The notes beneath the pieces are model-generated. The model was not told the origin of the DNA. It did no database searches and saw only the letters and a list, made by a program, of their open reading frames with translations. Positions 10,870-20,684 of a DNA stretch of 32,281 nucleotides are shown here, one piece after another. The position numbers and the translations under genes were made by a program. The DNA comes from Proteromonas lacertae (lineage: Eukaryota > Sar > Bigyra > Opalinata > Proteromonadidae), in the NCBI GenBank assembly GCA_002245135.1, contig NGBS01001219.1, positions 1 through 32,281 of the forward strand, in the 5' to 3' direction. Numbering within the stretch: position 1 is the first letter of the stretch; every line of letters begins with the position of its first letter.

Positions 10870-12150
10870 CAAACTTATTCGAAAATTAAATTGCGTGGAT
10901 TTATTAAAGAAAAGATTAGAATCAATTGGTAGAAAGATTTATCTTAATTTTGCTCTCATGATTAATATTAAACCTAATTCAACACACATAATTTCTCTCA
11001 GTGTATTTGAAGAAAATTCTCTTCTGTTGATTATTGCATAACCAACTAAACCAATTATAATCAAAGTACCAATAACTACACCAAAAGAAATGCCAATTGC
11101 TTCTCCAGTCTTACTAGCAGCTGATCTAGTTTGTGGTTATTCATAAATATCAGTTTGTTTTAAAATTACAAAAGAATAAACCATATCAGGTGAAGAAGAA
11201 TGTAAATCATTTTCAAAAGCATCAGATTTTAAGATATTCGATGTAATTGAGATTATTGTATTTCGATAATTCTTTGCAGCTGTAATAAATGCAACTGTTC
11301 TTACTAAATTAGATGTCATATCCATATTAGCTGTATCTCAATCTAATCTCACATTCGTTCTATCAACATCAAATGAAACTGCACTTCTTAAATGAGTTAT
11401 TAATAGATTTCTAATTATCACAAATGCTTGAGGATTTACTGCTTGACCAGATACACCAGTTGTATAATCTATTTCTGTCTTAGTGATTATTTTTCCACTT
11501 ACTAATGGAGGATCTTCTACATATTCTCTACAATCTGTATCATCTACAGATTGCCATTTTGGATTTAAGTAATTATCACCTCTACATTGTCTTTGAAGAA
11601 CACCTGTCTTTCCATCTTTACATAATATATAAGCAGTCATTGAATAAGAAGTTGCTGTTCATTCACCATTAGCTGGACATGTATTGGAAATGATTTGAAG
11701 ATAAACATTTGTGTAATAAATTCCATTAAGATTCCTTTATAATGTTTCTTTCATTAATTCAGATGGTCTTCCACTGAATTTACCTTCACTGAATGTTATA
11801 CCAGCTGGTAAAGTAGGATAACCAGGTAAAATTCATTCTAATACATTATATTTAATATTTGGTGTTAAATCTTCTTCTCCCCAAACTGGTTTAGAATCTA
11901 ATACTGTACATGTTCTATAGGAATAACCCATATAACCTTCACTACAAGCTATTTGACCTCTTTCACCTACATTCGTTGCTGGATAACCATTTTCTGCACT
12001 ACATGTTGATGCAATTACTTCCAATTGGATTGTATATGTCTTTGTTGTTTGATCTTTGCAGCTATACCAGTTATTGTGTAAGTCATTAATTTTCTTGTTA
12101 CTGTAGGAGTTCCTGTTATTGTACCAATCTTATTTACATATAAACAATAC
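10870..12150 (-). pseudogene. Decayed membrane surface protein with Ig-like and Cys modules
   Basis: On the minus strand one reading frame from about 12,050 to 10,880 keeps its sense through several stop codons. Upstream lies an Ig-like (He_PIG type) piece, TGTPTVTRKLMTYTITG, then CSAENGYPATNVGERGQIAC with GYMGYSYRTC, a second Ig-like piece with LPAGITFSEGKFSGRP, a second Cys module CPANGE...CKDGKTGVLQRQC, a helical region, and a transmembrane helix (GISFGVVIGTLIIIGLVGYA, about 11,045-11,105) before a short cytoplasmic tail. This is a type I surface protein plan. In-frame stops are TGA at about 11,824, 11,660 and 11,335 and TAA at about 11,741 and 11,122. A frame change near 12,060 also separates the first Ig-like piece. 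Two of the TGAs stand where tryptophan would fit (after CPANGE, for example). I take it as a pseudogene whose function (adhesion or recognition) is only inferred. Confidence 0.6.
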
Positions 12151-12212
12151 CTTTTAACACTATTACTAAGTACTTATTCATTCATATAAATCATTTACAC
12201 AAACATCTCATA

Positions 12213-12830
12213 TCACATATAATTCATCATTTTATATCTCTTTCATTGGTATCTCACACTCTTAATACTCTTTTCATTATTCAATAGATTGAAAATCAGA
12301 AAATTCTAAAAATTTCATCAAGCCAAATGATTATTCAAACCCAATAAACAAAGAAATGCTATTTTTGTGATTACTATGAAGTATAATGGTGAAATGATGT
12401 GTATTTCGATGATGATGATGATGATGAAATATGTGACTATGTATAGAATAGATGATAATATTTGGTATAATTGTAAAAGTGAGTGAAAGGTAATATTAGA
12501 ATCACATAAAATGAAAGATGATATAAAACAGTGAAATCTAATGTTTAATGGTTTATTGTAGTATAGTGTTCAAAATTGTGTGTAAGTTGTTTTTGAACAG
12601 TTTAAAAGCTGTGTATGATGATAATATGATAACATGAATATGATATGAGTGTGAATGTAATGAGTATATAATTGTGTGGAGTAATAAAAGTGAAAATAAG
12701 AATATATTCGAGAAAATTCTGAGAAAAGAATCAAGCCAAATATATTTTAAGAATATTTTATTTATAAAAATCAAGATGAATTAATGTATGTTGAAATATA
12801 ATGAAAAAAATGATATAGAATTGTATGTGA
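12213..12830 (+). repeat. Dispersed repeat, copy A
   Basis: A non-coding repeat that recurs inverted as copy B (15,603-16,508) and directly as copy C (16,830-17,551). Marker sequences are ATCAAGCCAAATGATTATTC, a GAT/ATG trinucleotide run at about 12,408-12,426, and GAATCAAGCCAAATATATTT at about 12,729. Copy A lacks about 100 bases that copy B carries near its outer edge. Open frames inside it are shared only because the DNA is shared; none looks like a protein. Confidence 0.8.
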
Positions 12831-12839
12831 TGAAATTAT

Positions 12840-12975
12840 AATGAAAATTCAATCCCAAATATATCTCAAGCCAAGAAATAAAGAAATGTTTTATTTGTGG
12901 TTATTATGAAGTATATTGCTGAAATATAGTGTATTTAGATAATCATGTGAGTGAAAAGTATGTTAGAGTTATCTG
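12840..12975 (+). repeat. Partial second unit of the copy A repeat
   Basis: From about 12,866 the string CTCAAGCCAAGAAATAAAGAAATG, then a TTTGTGGTTATTATGAAGTATATTG stretch, repeats the inner part of copy A at about 12,330-12,440 with divergence. It is therefore a degenerate tandem unit of the same repeat. Confidence 0.5.
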
Positions 12976-13464
12976 ATGGAGTATGATGATCAAAGTTGTA
13001 TGTAATAATAATTAGCATCTAATTGTTGATTAAGATATTCAGTTTATGTGTTTGATCATCACAATATTTCGTCAATCTATCATTATTTTTTTTTCAATTA
13101 TTTTATTTCTATTGTTGTAATATTTATGCAATAATTATAATCATGTAATAATTGATATTCTTTTCTACTTAATCTATAACTTTTGACTTTATATTTTATT
13201 ACATCATAATGTGATAAATTTGCAAAAAATCTAACATATTGTGTTTATACAATTGGTATATATATCATCTCAATAACTTGATATAAAATTCTACTTGATT
13301 TTGATTGCAAATTATCAAGAAAATAAAAGAATGTTCATCCTCATTATTTTAAATTGATTTTGATAAATTATTTTTATTTAATAAACTTGGTTTTATTTTT
13401 CTAATTTGATTCTTAATATTTCTTGATTTTTTGAATTATTTTATAAAATTAAATTATTAAATAA
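12976..13464. other. AT-rich gap, 3' flank of the GT10 gene
   Basis: No coding frame or repeat is supported. If the GT10 mRNA ends here, its 3' untranslated region and polyadenylation signal would lie at the right side (about 13,300-13,464), but no distinct signal stands out in this composition. Confidence 0.35.
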
Positions 13465-14502
13465 TTAATTTTTAATTTTAATTATATTATCATTCTTATC
13501 AAATTTTATTTTATCATTGTCATGATTCTTTTCTACATAGTAATACTTCACATATTCACATAATCTACAAATAGTAAATGAATAATCAACATCAAATCTA
13601 TCATACCATTCTTTACTATATGAATTTGTCCAAGATATATACTCATGTAATATTTTATCATTATCTTTAATTGAAACTATATATTTCATCATATCATCAT
13701 AGTTTTTATAATCTCCACTGAATATTACTGATCTTTTATTAGGAAAATACAAATGAGAATTTCTTGGACCAAAATATATAGGAATTGAACCAGCTTTAAA
13801 ACAATCCAACAATTTCTCTGTTACATAATAATCATCAATTTCATTTGAATGTATTTTACCCCATTTAACACTATGAATTGAATTTTCTATTGCTATACAA
13901 AATTTATATTTTTTAAGCAAGTCAATTTTATCTTTTGGATATGGATTATTGAATGCTGAGCCATATTTATCAACATTCAAGTAATTATTTATTAATTCTA
14001 TTATCTTGTTTCTATTTCTATATTTTTTACCATATACTGCCACACCAGCTGTTTTTCTTAATGAGAATGGATAGTCTTTCAAAGCCTTTATAGCTGATTT
14101 AATTATACTACTAGCATTATGACCTGTGAAATATGTCATAGCAAAATTGTGTTTTGTATAATACAATCGATAAGTAACTGCAAACTGAAAATCTTTATCT
14201 TGACCTTCTGATATTCTATAACTTCTAGGCCATCTTTGTTGTGGTTCTAGATTCACATCAATATTTAAGCTGTTATGTTCATGTTGTTTGTAGTAATTGA
14301 ACAAATCACTATACATATATCCTGTTGAGTTTTTATTATTATTTTCAACTATTTCACACACTACATTATAAGGACAATTTTGTTTTGACACATATATTGA
14401 AAACCAATGAAAGAAACTACTTCTAATATTCAACACAATATGTGTAGGATGACTCTTACTAAGTATAGAAATAAAAAACAAAAGTAATATAGAACAATTC
14501 AT
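13465..14502 (-). CDS. Alpha-1,3-fucosyltransferase (GT10 family)
   Basis: The 345-residue protein transfers fucose from GDP-fucose to GlcNAc or glucose in surface glycans, probably in the Golgi. Residues 1-13 form a hydrophobic leader (MNCSILLLFFISI). The GT10 signature is clear near residues 200-255: KFCIAIENS, then DDYYVTEKLLDCFKAGSIPIYFG, the nucleotide-sugar binding region (compare YVTEKLxxALxAGxVPVxxG in animal enzymes). Upstream, RWPRSYRISEGQDKDFQFAVTYR and GVAVYGK fit the acceptor-binding N-terminal half. The frame is intact, starts at the first ATG and ends at TAA. It lies 29 bp downstream of the second fucosyltransferase gene on the same strand, and part of it is duplicated in inverted form at 20,340-20,462. 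Confidence 0.9.
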   Translation of the reverse strand: MNCSILLLFFISILSKSHPTHIVLNIRSSFFHWFSIYVSKQNCPYNVVCEIVENNNKNSTGYMYSDLFNYYKQHEHNSLNIDVNLEPQQRWPRSYRISEGQDKDFQFAVTYRLYYTKHNFAMTYFTGHNASSIIKSAIKALKDYPFSLRKTAGVAVYGKKYRNRNKIIELINNYLNVDKYGSAFNNPYPKDKIDLLKKYKFCIAIENSIHSVKWGKIHSNEIDDYYVTEKLLDCFKAGSIPIYFGPRNSHLYFPNKRSVIFSGDYKNYDDMMKYIVSIKDNDKILHEYISWTNSYSKEWYDRFDVDYSFTICRLCEYVKYYYVEKNHDNDKIKFDKNDNIIKIKN

Positions 14503-14531
14503 GATATATTATCATGAAAATTTGTATTTTA

Positions 14532-15641
14532 TTAATTACATCCATATAATTCTACATTCTTTACTAAAAATTCATATATTGATAATTTAGATTTATAATA
14601 AGCAATTCCACTAAATGAACTAGATGATGTTAAAAACAATATTTTACATTCTGATAATATATGAGCTTCAACAACAGAATATATAAATCCATCTGTTACT
14701 CTTGAAGCAGATCCTCTGGAATGAACTTTCTCATGAATATCATTAACAACATATTCAGCATATTTTGATTTATATTTCATTAATATCTCATTATCATCAC
14801 TTGAAATATACCATTCTACATTTTTTAATTTCTTTGATATTTTTGTGGCATTTTGAATTGCTTCTTCTATTTGGTGATTATTTAAAAATGTCACTCCTCT
14901 ATCATTCCATCCTTTGTGATTTGTTCTAAAATGAAATCCTATCAATAATTTATTCTTTGAGAATTTATTTGTTATTTTCATTATTTCATTTTCGACCAAT
15001 TTTGATGGTTTGAAGAAGAATTTATATAAGAAATGTCTTATTTCAGTTGCTTGTTTATAAATAATATTCTTTGATCTTTCAGTTATTAATCCAGAATTCT
15101 TGAGTTTATTACCAAAATTACCATATTTTATAAATCATTCAGTCAAATCACAACATGTTAAAAATTTCAAATGATCATCATTTATTGTGGATATTTCTTT
15201 CAATTGATTTTCATTAAAACAGGTTATATAATCAAAATATCTTCTACCACCATTAATAACACTAGGAACATGAACTGTTGAAAGTGGAGTGGAGAAATAT
15301 GAATCAAAAGTATTCCAATTCTGTAACAATATTGCTCTATCACTCATCATTGACAAAAATGTTACTCCTACAAGAGTTCGTAATTTATTTCCCATTCCAC
15401 CACTTGGATGTTGATAATACACTAAACTTCGACTTTTTGTTTTATTTAATAAACCTTTTACCCATTCTTTATGTTTTTCAGAATAAATTGAAAATATATT
15501 GGAGGTGTATTGTAAGGGTTGTTCTTTTTATCAGCATATATATATTTTCTATTATTTGACTTTACTATTTTTGATATATGTAAAATTGGAATAAATAATA
15601 TTAACAATGAACAAACAATAATATCTAGACAATTTACTCAT
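14532..15641 (-). pseudogene. Fucosyltransferase of the GT-B (GT11/23/37-like) class, disrupted
   Basis: The body encodes QHPSGGMGNKLRT, the glycine-rich start of GT-B fucosyltransferases, IGFHFRTNHKGWND (the HxR-type motif that binds GDP-fucose), and FLTSSSSFSGIAYYKSKL near the end, a conserved Ser-rich motif. The likely start at 15,641 gives MSKLSRYYCLFIV, a signal-anchor-like leader. Coding continues from 15,500 to 14,532, but the N-terminal part changes frame between about 15,430 and 15,600, and a single TGA (15,135-15,137) interrupts the otherwise perfect frame between DLTE and FIKYGNFG, where tryptophan would fit. It is either a young pseudogene or carries sequence errors. An older, shorter inverted copy is at 17,839-18,130 and 20,143-20,220. 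The exact GT family is uncertain. Confidence 0.7.
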
Positions 15642-16508
15642 ACAACTCTTTTATTCATATATTTATTATTAACACATTTTTCACATTTCATTTTTCAAAA
15701 TAAATTATTCTATCTATTTCTAAAGAATTTATTTCATTAATATTCATACTCTCTACATTTAAATAATAAGCAACTTCAAAATACTATTAATGTAAATTTG
15801 TCATATACAATTCTATATCATTTTTTTCACTATATTTCAACATACATTAATTCATCTTGATTTTTATAAATAAAATATTCTTAAAATATATTTGGCTTGA
15901 TTCTTTTCTCAGAATTTTCTCGAATATATTCTTATTTTCACTTTTATTACTCCACACAATTATATACTCATTACATTCACACTCATATCATATTCATGTT
16001 ATCATATTATCATCATACACAGCTTTTAAACTGTTCAAAAACAACTTACACACAATTTTGGATCACTATACTACAATTAAACATTAAACATTAGATTTTA
16101 CTTTTTTATATCATCTTTCATTTTATATAATTCTAATATTATCTTTCACTCACTTTTACAAAATTATCAACCACTATCATATATTCTATACATATTCACA
16201 TATTTTACCACCATCATCATCGAAATACACATCATTTCACTAATATACTTCATAGTAATCACAAAAATAGCATTTCTTTGTTTATTGGGTTTGAATAATC
16301 ATTTGGCTTGATGAAATTTTTAGAATTTTCTGATTTTCAATCTATTGAATAATGAAAATAAGTGTATGTAGTTTTTGATGTATATGATAATAGAATGTTG
16401 GATGAAATTATGTGAGCAGGTATATATTAGACTGTTAGAAAGAAAAGAGTATTAAGAGTGTGAGATACCAATGAATGAGATATAAAATGATGTATTATAT
16501 GTGATATA
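15603..16508 (-). repeat. Dispersed repeat, copy B (inverted)
   Basis: Reverse complement of copies A and C. Its right part (to about 16,508) pairs with the outer edge of copy A (GATACC and CTCACACTCTTAATACTC, in reverse orientation). Its left part (15,603-15,810) carries the start of the fucosyltransferase gene and is shared only with copy C. Confidence 0.8.
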
Positions 16509-16829
16509 TATTTAACATGGCTACAGTAGAATAGGGCAGTTTAAAATATTCTATTTATTAAAAATACACGCATGTTAATAAATAGTAATGAAAATGAATA
16601 TGGCTTTTCTTTGTTGCTGTATTATTCAATACCAAAAATGAGAGATAATTTTAAGCAGTTGTAAATATGTATTATTTTAGTTTTATATTTGGAAGTAGAT
16701 ATAGAAAAGAAAAATAAAGTGAAATTATTATCTATATAAGATTATTATTGTAATATAAATTCAAATTATATCTATTTTAATTTATCACTAAGTAATTTGT
16801 TATTGGTATGTTTTATGAATCAGAAAATT
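16509..16829. other. Spacer between repeats B and C
   Basis: Single-copy AT-rich DNA in this window with no coding frame. It forms most of the loop of the large inverted repeat. Confidence 0.5.
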
Positions 16830-17551
16830 TGAAAATTTTAAGAATCTTATCAAGCCAAATGATTATTCAAACCCAATAAACAAAGAAATGCTATTTTTGT
16901 GATTTACTCTGAAGTATATTGGTGTAATGATGTGTATTTCGATGATGATGATGAAATATGTGAATATGTATAGAATATATGATAGTAGTTGATAGTTTTG
17001 TAAAAGTGAGTGAAAGGTAATATTAGTATTACATAAAATGAAAGATAAAAAAGTAAAATCTAATGTTTAATGGTTTATTGTAGTATAGTGATCCAAAATT
17101 GTATATAAATTGCTTTTGAATAGTTTAAAAGCTGTGTATGATGATAATATGATAACATGAATATGATATGAGTGTGAATGTAATGAGTATATAATTGTGT
17201 GGAGTAATAAAAGTGAAAATAAGAATATATTCGAGAAAATTCTGAGAAAAGAATCAAGCCAAATATATTTTAAGAATATTTTATTTATAAAAATCAAGAT
17301 GAATTAATGTATGTTGAAATATAGTGAAAAAAATGATATAGAATTGTATATGACAAATTTACATTAATAGTATTTTGAAGTTGCTTATTATTTAAATGTA
17401 GAGAGTATGAATATTAATGAAATAAATTCTTTAGAAATAGATAGAATAATTTATTTTGAAAAATGAAATGTGAAAAATGTGTTAATAATAAATATATGAA
17501 TAAAAGAGTTGTATGAGTAAATTGTCTAGATATTATTGTTTGTTCATTGTT
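16830..17551 (+). repeat. Dispersed repeat, copy C
   Basis: Same orientation as copy A and inverted to copy B. It starts near CAGAAAATTTGAAAATTTTA, has the CAAGCCAAATGATTATTC marker, and ends with TGTTTGTTCATTGTT at 17,551. The last part carries the duplicated start of the fucosyltransferase gene (MSKLSRYYCLFIV at 17,513), followed by unrelated sequence. Confidence 0.8.
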
Positions 17552-17838
17552 GTGAGATTATGGGATGAAAGTATTATTAATAAAAAATGCCTATATTACT
17601 ATAATTATCAACCAATATACTCCGACTCAAATCATTTTAGTTTATTTTACTTAAAATTACTAATAAAGAGGATTATTAAGATAATTGAAAAATATGTAAA
17701 TTATGATAGGGAGTATGCATAATGATAAATACCCTATGTATCATATGCCAAAATCGAGTTTTATTTTTTGAAAATTTAAAACACCAGAGATGTAATAAGA
17801 GAATTCTTTTTGAAATATAACGGATATGTAAAAAATAG
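17552..17838. other. Rearranged DNA between repeat C and the fucosyltransferase copy
   Basis: In the left arm this place holds the 5' half of the fucosyltransferase gene. Here it has been replaced by sequence without a recognisable gene, so the inverted copy lost its glycine-rich N-terminal domain. Confidence 0.45.
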
Positions 17839-18130
17839 TAGAGGAGTGACATTTTTAAATAATCACCAAATAGAAGAAGAAGCAATTCAAAATGTAGAAT
17901 GGTATATTTCAAGTGATGATAATGAGATATTAATGAAATATAAATCAAAATATGCTGAATATGTTGTTAATGATATTCATGATAAAGTTCATTCCAGAGG
18001 ATCTGCTTCAAGAGTAACAGATGGATTTATATATTCTGTTGTTGAAGCTCATATATTATCAGAATGTAAAATATTGTTTTTAACATCATCTAGTTCATTT
18101 AGTGGAATTGCTTATTATAAATCTAAATTA
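17839..18130 (+). pseudogene. Truncated inverted copy of the fucosyltransferase gene
   Basis: From RGVTFLNNHQIEE to GIAYYKSKL the translation is almost identical to the C-terminal half of the gene at 14,532-15,641, on the opposite strand. It carries a small insertion (an extra GAA) and an internal deletion that removes the helix between IEEAIQN and NVEWYISSDD. The first half is missing. The copy is interrupted at 18,130 by a 2 kb element and resumes at 20,143. It cannot encode an active enzyme. Confidence 0.85.
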
Positions 18131-18142
18131 TGAAAAGATGTA

Positions 18143-18623
18143 AATTTAGCACGTGCTCAATCGATTGAACATGGGGTTTATAGAGGGTTTTTGTCTATTC
18201 AAATTAGATATTCTTATGCATCTTTGTATTTCTTATTTATAAAGAAAAGTCTCAGCTTCATATGTAAACTACATGCTAATTCAATTAATTTGATTTCGAA
18301 TATTTCACTCAGTAATAGCTTCAAAAAATGCTATAAATTATGTTTAGACAGGATCTCCGTTTTATTTCTTCATATAAAAACTATTGAATGAGAAATCTTT
18401 AAAAATAAAAATTGAGCACAAGTTTTGATTTGAAAATTTTTCAACATAGATTTAAATTTTGAGCATGAGTGTATAAGAAGTAAATTAATAAAATAAACAT
18501 TACAATCAATTGCATATTTTACAATAAATATTATGAGTGATTAAAATAGTTTTTTCATAACTTCATTTAATCAAATTATTTAATTTCTTATTATTTTAAA
18601 ACTCTGATTGAAATTAATTAATC
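18143..18623 (+). repeat. Left terminal inverted repeat of the fossil element
   Basis: Begins ATTTAGCACGTGCTCAATCG and includes CCTGTC/GACAGG and AACATTACAATCAATTGCAT-type markers. It is nearly identical to the complement of 19,650-20,131. Confidence 0.85.
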
Positions 18624-18663
18624 ATAACTTTATCACAATCATTACAGCTTATTATGTAATTTC

Positions 18664-18849
18664 AATAACAAATTAACTCATTATGATACTATTGGTTTAC
18701 AATTTCAAAAACAAAAATATGGTTTTACTTGTGGTTATTTTATATTATATATAATATTATTAATTAGTAATATTAAACAAATTGTGGAATTAGATGATGA
18801 TGAAATGTTGAAAGATTTTAAATTAAATATTCAACAAAAATACAATTAA
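18664..18849 (+). pseudogene. Ulp1/adenovirus-type protease remnant inside the fossil element
   Basis: A 61-codon open piece ending in TAA resembles the C-terminal third of C48-type cysteine proteases, where a conserved Gln and a Cys-Gly pair sit a few residues apart ahead of a hydrophobic helix. Such proteases mature virion proteins in Polinton-type elements. The rest of the gene is not visible here. Confidence 0.5.
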
Positions 18850-19649
18850 AATAATTGAACTAAATTTTAATATTAATCATTAATATTATTATATTATTAT
18901 TTTAATTATTTTTGTTTTATTTATTATTTTTAATTAAAAATAAACAAAACTCAAAATATAAATCAATTTTAATTTCTTCATAATTTTATTTTTATCATCT
19001 TTTATTTATCAAAATGTTTAAAAAGTTTTATTTATTTCTTTTTTCTATCATCAACATTTATATCATCATTTAATTTTATTATGTTATTCATTGTTTTATT
19101 CATATCATTATTTTTAACTTCATATTATACTCTTATCATTTCCTGATAATTCTTCTTTTAACATATTCAAACTTAAAATTACTCAATTACATTTCCTTAT
19201 TTTGATCATATATTACATGAATAATATGATCTTTTATATATAATAACAAACCTACTGATCTGAAGAATCTAAAAGGAAAGATAATGCATATATGCAATTT
19301 TTGTGATATTATTTCTTCAACTTAATACCATAACTAAAATCTTTCATACATATTTATGGATTAATAAATCTAAACTTTCTAAAGGAATAATAGAAATTAT
19401 AGTACAATATGATTCTACTATCTCTGACGATTTATTCTTTCATCTACAATTTTATATAATAGACAAGTAACATATTAAAAATAAAATGCTATTATGCTAT
19501 ACATGTAGTAACTACAAAAGAAATTAAGAAAACTAATATAGAATTATATTCGTTTCTATGTTTGATTTGAGTTTAAATAAAATAATTATAAATATTGAAT
19601 CTTCTGATGTAAATTAATATAATATAGAATTGATACATTTAATTTTTGT

Positions 19650-20131
19650 TGATTAAATAATTTCAATCAGAGTTTTAAAATAATAAGAAATTAAATAATT
19701 TGATTAAATGAAGTTATGAAAAAACTATTTTAATCACTCATAATATTTATTGTAAAATATGCAATTGATTGTAATGTTTATTTTATTAATTTACTTCTTA
19801 TATACTCATGCTCAAAATTTAAATCTATGTTGAAAAATTTTCAAATCAAAACTTGTGCTCAATTTTTATTTTTAAAGATTTCTCATTCAATAGTTTTTAT
19901 ATGAAGAAATAAAACGGAGATCCTGTCTAAACATAATTTATAGCATTTTTTGAAGCTATTACTGAGTGAAATATTCGAAATCAAATTAATTGAATTAGCA
20001 TGTAGTTTACATATGAAGCTGAGACTTTTTTTTATAAATAAGAAATACAAAGATGCATAAGAATATCTAATTTGAATAGACAAAAACCCTCTATAAACCC
20101 CATGTTCAATCGATTCAGCATGTGCTCAAAT
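19650..20131 (-). repeat. Right terminal inverted repeat of the fossil element
   Basis: Reverse complement of the left repeat. The outer edge reads ...CAGCATGTGCTCAAAT, pairing with ATTTAGCACGTGC of the left end. The outermost 11-12 bases of the element on each side do not match well. Confidence 0.85.
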
Positions 20132-20142
20132 GTTAAGTAACC

Positions 20143-20220
20143 CTAAATTATTAATATATGAATTTTTAGATTAGAAAGAAATTATTTGTAAAGAATGCAG
20201 AATTATATGGATGTAATTAA
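20143..20220 (+). pseudogene. 3' tail of the truncated fucosyltransferase copy
   Basis: After the target duplication the sequence resumes with YEFL, a short insertion, then VKNAELYGCN and TAA, matching the last residues (VKNVELYGCN) of the gene at 14,532-15,641. Confidence 0.75.
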
Positions 20221-20339
20221 TGTTTATTATTACATCATTCAGCAAAAGTTAAAACAAATTTGTAGTTATAATTTAAGTGTGTGAAATATTTGAAAATAAT
20301 AATAAAAATTCAATAAGTAATATGTTGAATTACTGCCGA

Positions 20340-20462
20340 CCTAAATATTAATGTGAATCTAGAACCATAACAAAGATGATTATGATAAAGATTTTCAGTT
20401 TGCAATTACTTATCGATTATATTATACAAAACACAATTTTGCTATGACATATTTCACATGTT
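20340..20462 (+). pseudogene. Fragment of a duplicated GT10 fucosyltransferase gene
   Basis: Inverted copy of part of the GT10 gene at 13,465-14,502. NINVNLEP is followed by a deletion of about 13 codons, then KDFQF, TYRLYYTKHNFAMTYFT. DNA identity is high over about 100 bases and then stops. It marks the far end of the inverted duplication. From 20,463 to 20,684 I see nothing else. Confidence 0.8.
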
Positions 20463-20684
20463 ATATTAAGCAGTTTAATTATGTAAAATAAGAAGATGTA
20501 GAAAGAAAGTTAAATCTCATTCACTTTCAAAATGCAATTAAATATTTGATATTGTTATATATATTTATGGAAATTTCTTTCATAAATGTCTCTTAATGCT
20601 ATTCTGCCTATTAGATGTGCTGGTCTACATGGAATATATCCACAACTAGTTCATAACAATATTATTACATTTACAAAATCTGTT

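Larger units (their letters stand above)
15603..17551. repeat. Near-palindrome: inverted arms of about 0.7 kb
   Basis: Arms 15,603-16,345 and 16,830-17,551 are reverse complements of each other with few differences, around a spacer of about 485 bases. Paired landmarks are AACAATGAACAAACAATAAT (15,603) against its complement ending at 17,551, and ATCATTTGGCTTGAT (about 16,300) against ATCAAGCCAAATGAT (about 16,850). Confidence 0.85.
18131..20142. mobile_element. Fossil element with long TIRs and an Ulp1/adenain-type protease remnant (Polinton/Maverick-like)
   Basis: The 2.0 kb element splits the fucosyltransferase copy. The flanks carry the 8 bp repeat CTAAATTA (18,123-18,130 and 20,143-20,150), present once in the uninterrupted gene, so this is the target duplication. 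Terminal inverted repeats of about 480 bp enclose about 1 kb of very AT-rich interior. The only recognisable coding trace is a C-terminal piece of a C48/adenovirus-type cysteine protease at 18,664-18,849 with the Gln and Cys neighbourhoods GLQFQKQKYG and FTCGYFILY. Long TIRs plus such a protease suggest a shrunken Polinton/Maverick. The 8 bp duplication is longer than the usual 6 bp, so a Mutator-like or other Ulp1-bearing transposon remains possible. It is broken and non-autonomous. The high identity of its ends suggests moderate age. Confidence 0.55.

Noticed and set aside
10820-11041. 73-residue plus-strand frame behind the 5S gene
   Set aside because: It is antisense to the cytoplasmic tail and membrane helix of the decayed surface protein and has no recognisable features.
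12400-12430. GATGAT trinucleotide run as a functional repeat or CRISPR-like array
   Set aside because: A short microsatellite that varies in length among the three repeat copies; no spacers and no array structure.
12553-12774. Hydrophobic open frame repeated three times (12,553-12,774, 15,857-16,087, 17,067-17,297)
   Set aside because: It recurs only because the repeat DNA recurs; composition is biased, no ATG-conserved protein pattern or family is visible, and frames on both strands are similarly open.
11335-15137. TGA reassigned to tryptophan
   Set aside because: Intact genes encode every tryptophan as TGG, about ten times in one gene alone, and five plus-strand genes end naturally in TGA. 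Decay is simpler, although I list the pattern as worth excluding.
18191-18391. 66-residue open frame present at both ends of the fossil element (also 19,883-20,083)
   Set aside because: It lies wholly within the terminal inverted repeats and shows no protein-like conservation or motif.
20590-20660. Slightly less AT-rich patch that might be a gene remnant
   Set aside because: Short possible frames on both strands, but none could be matched to a family with confidence.
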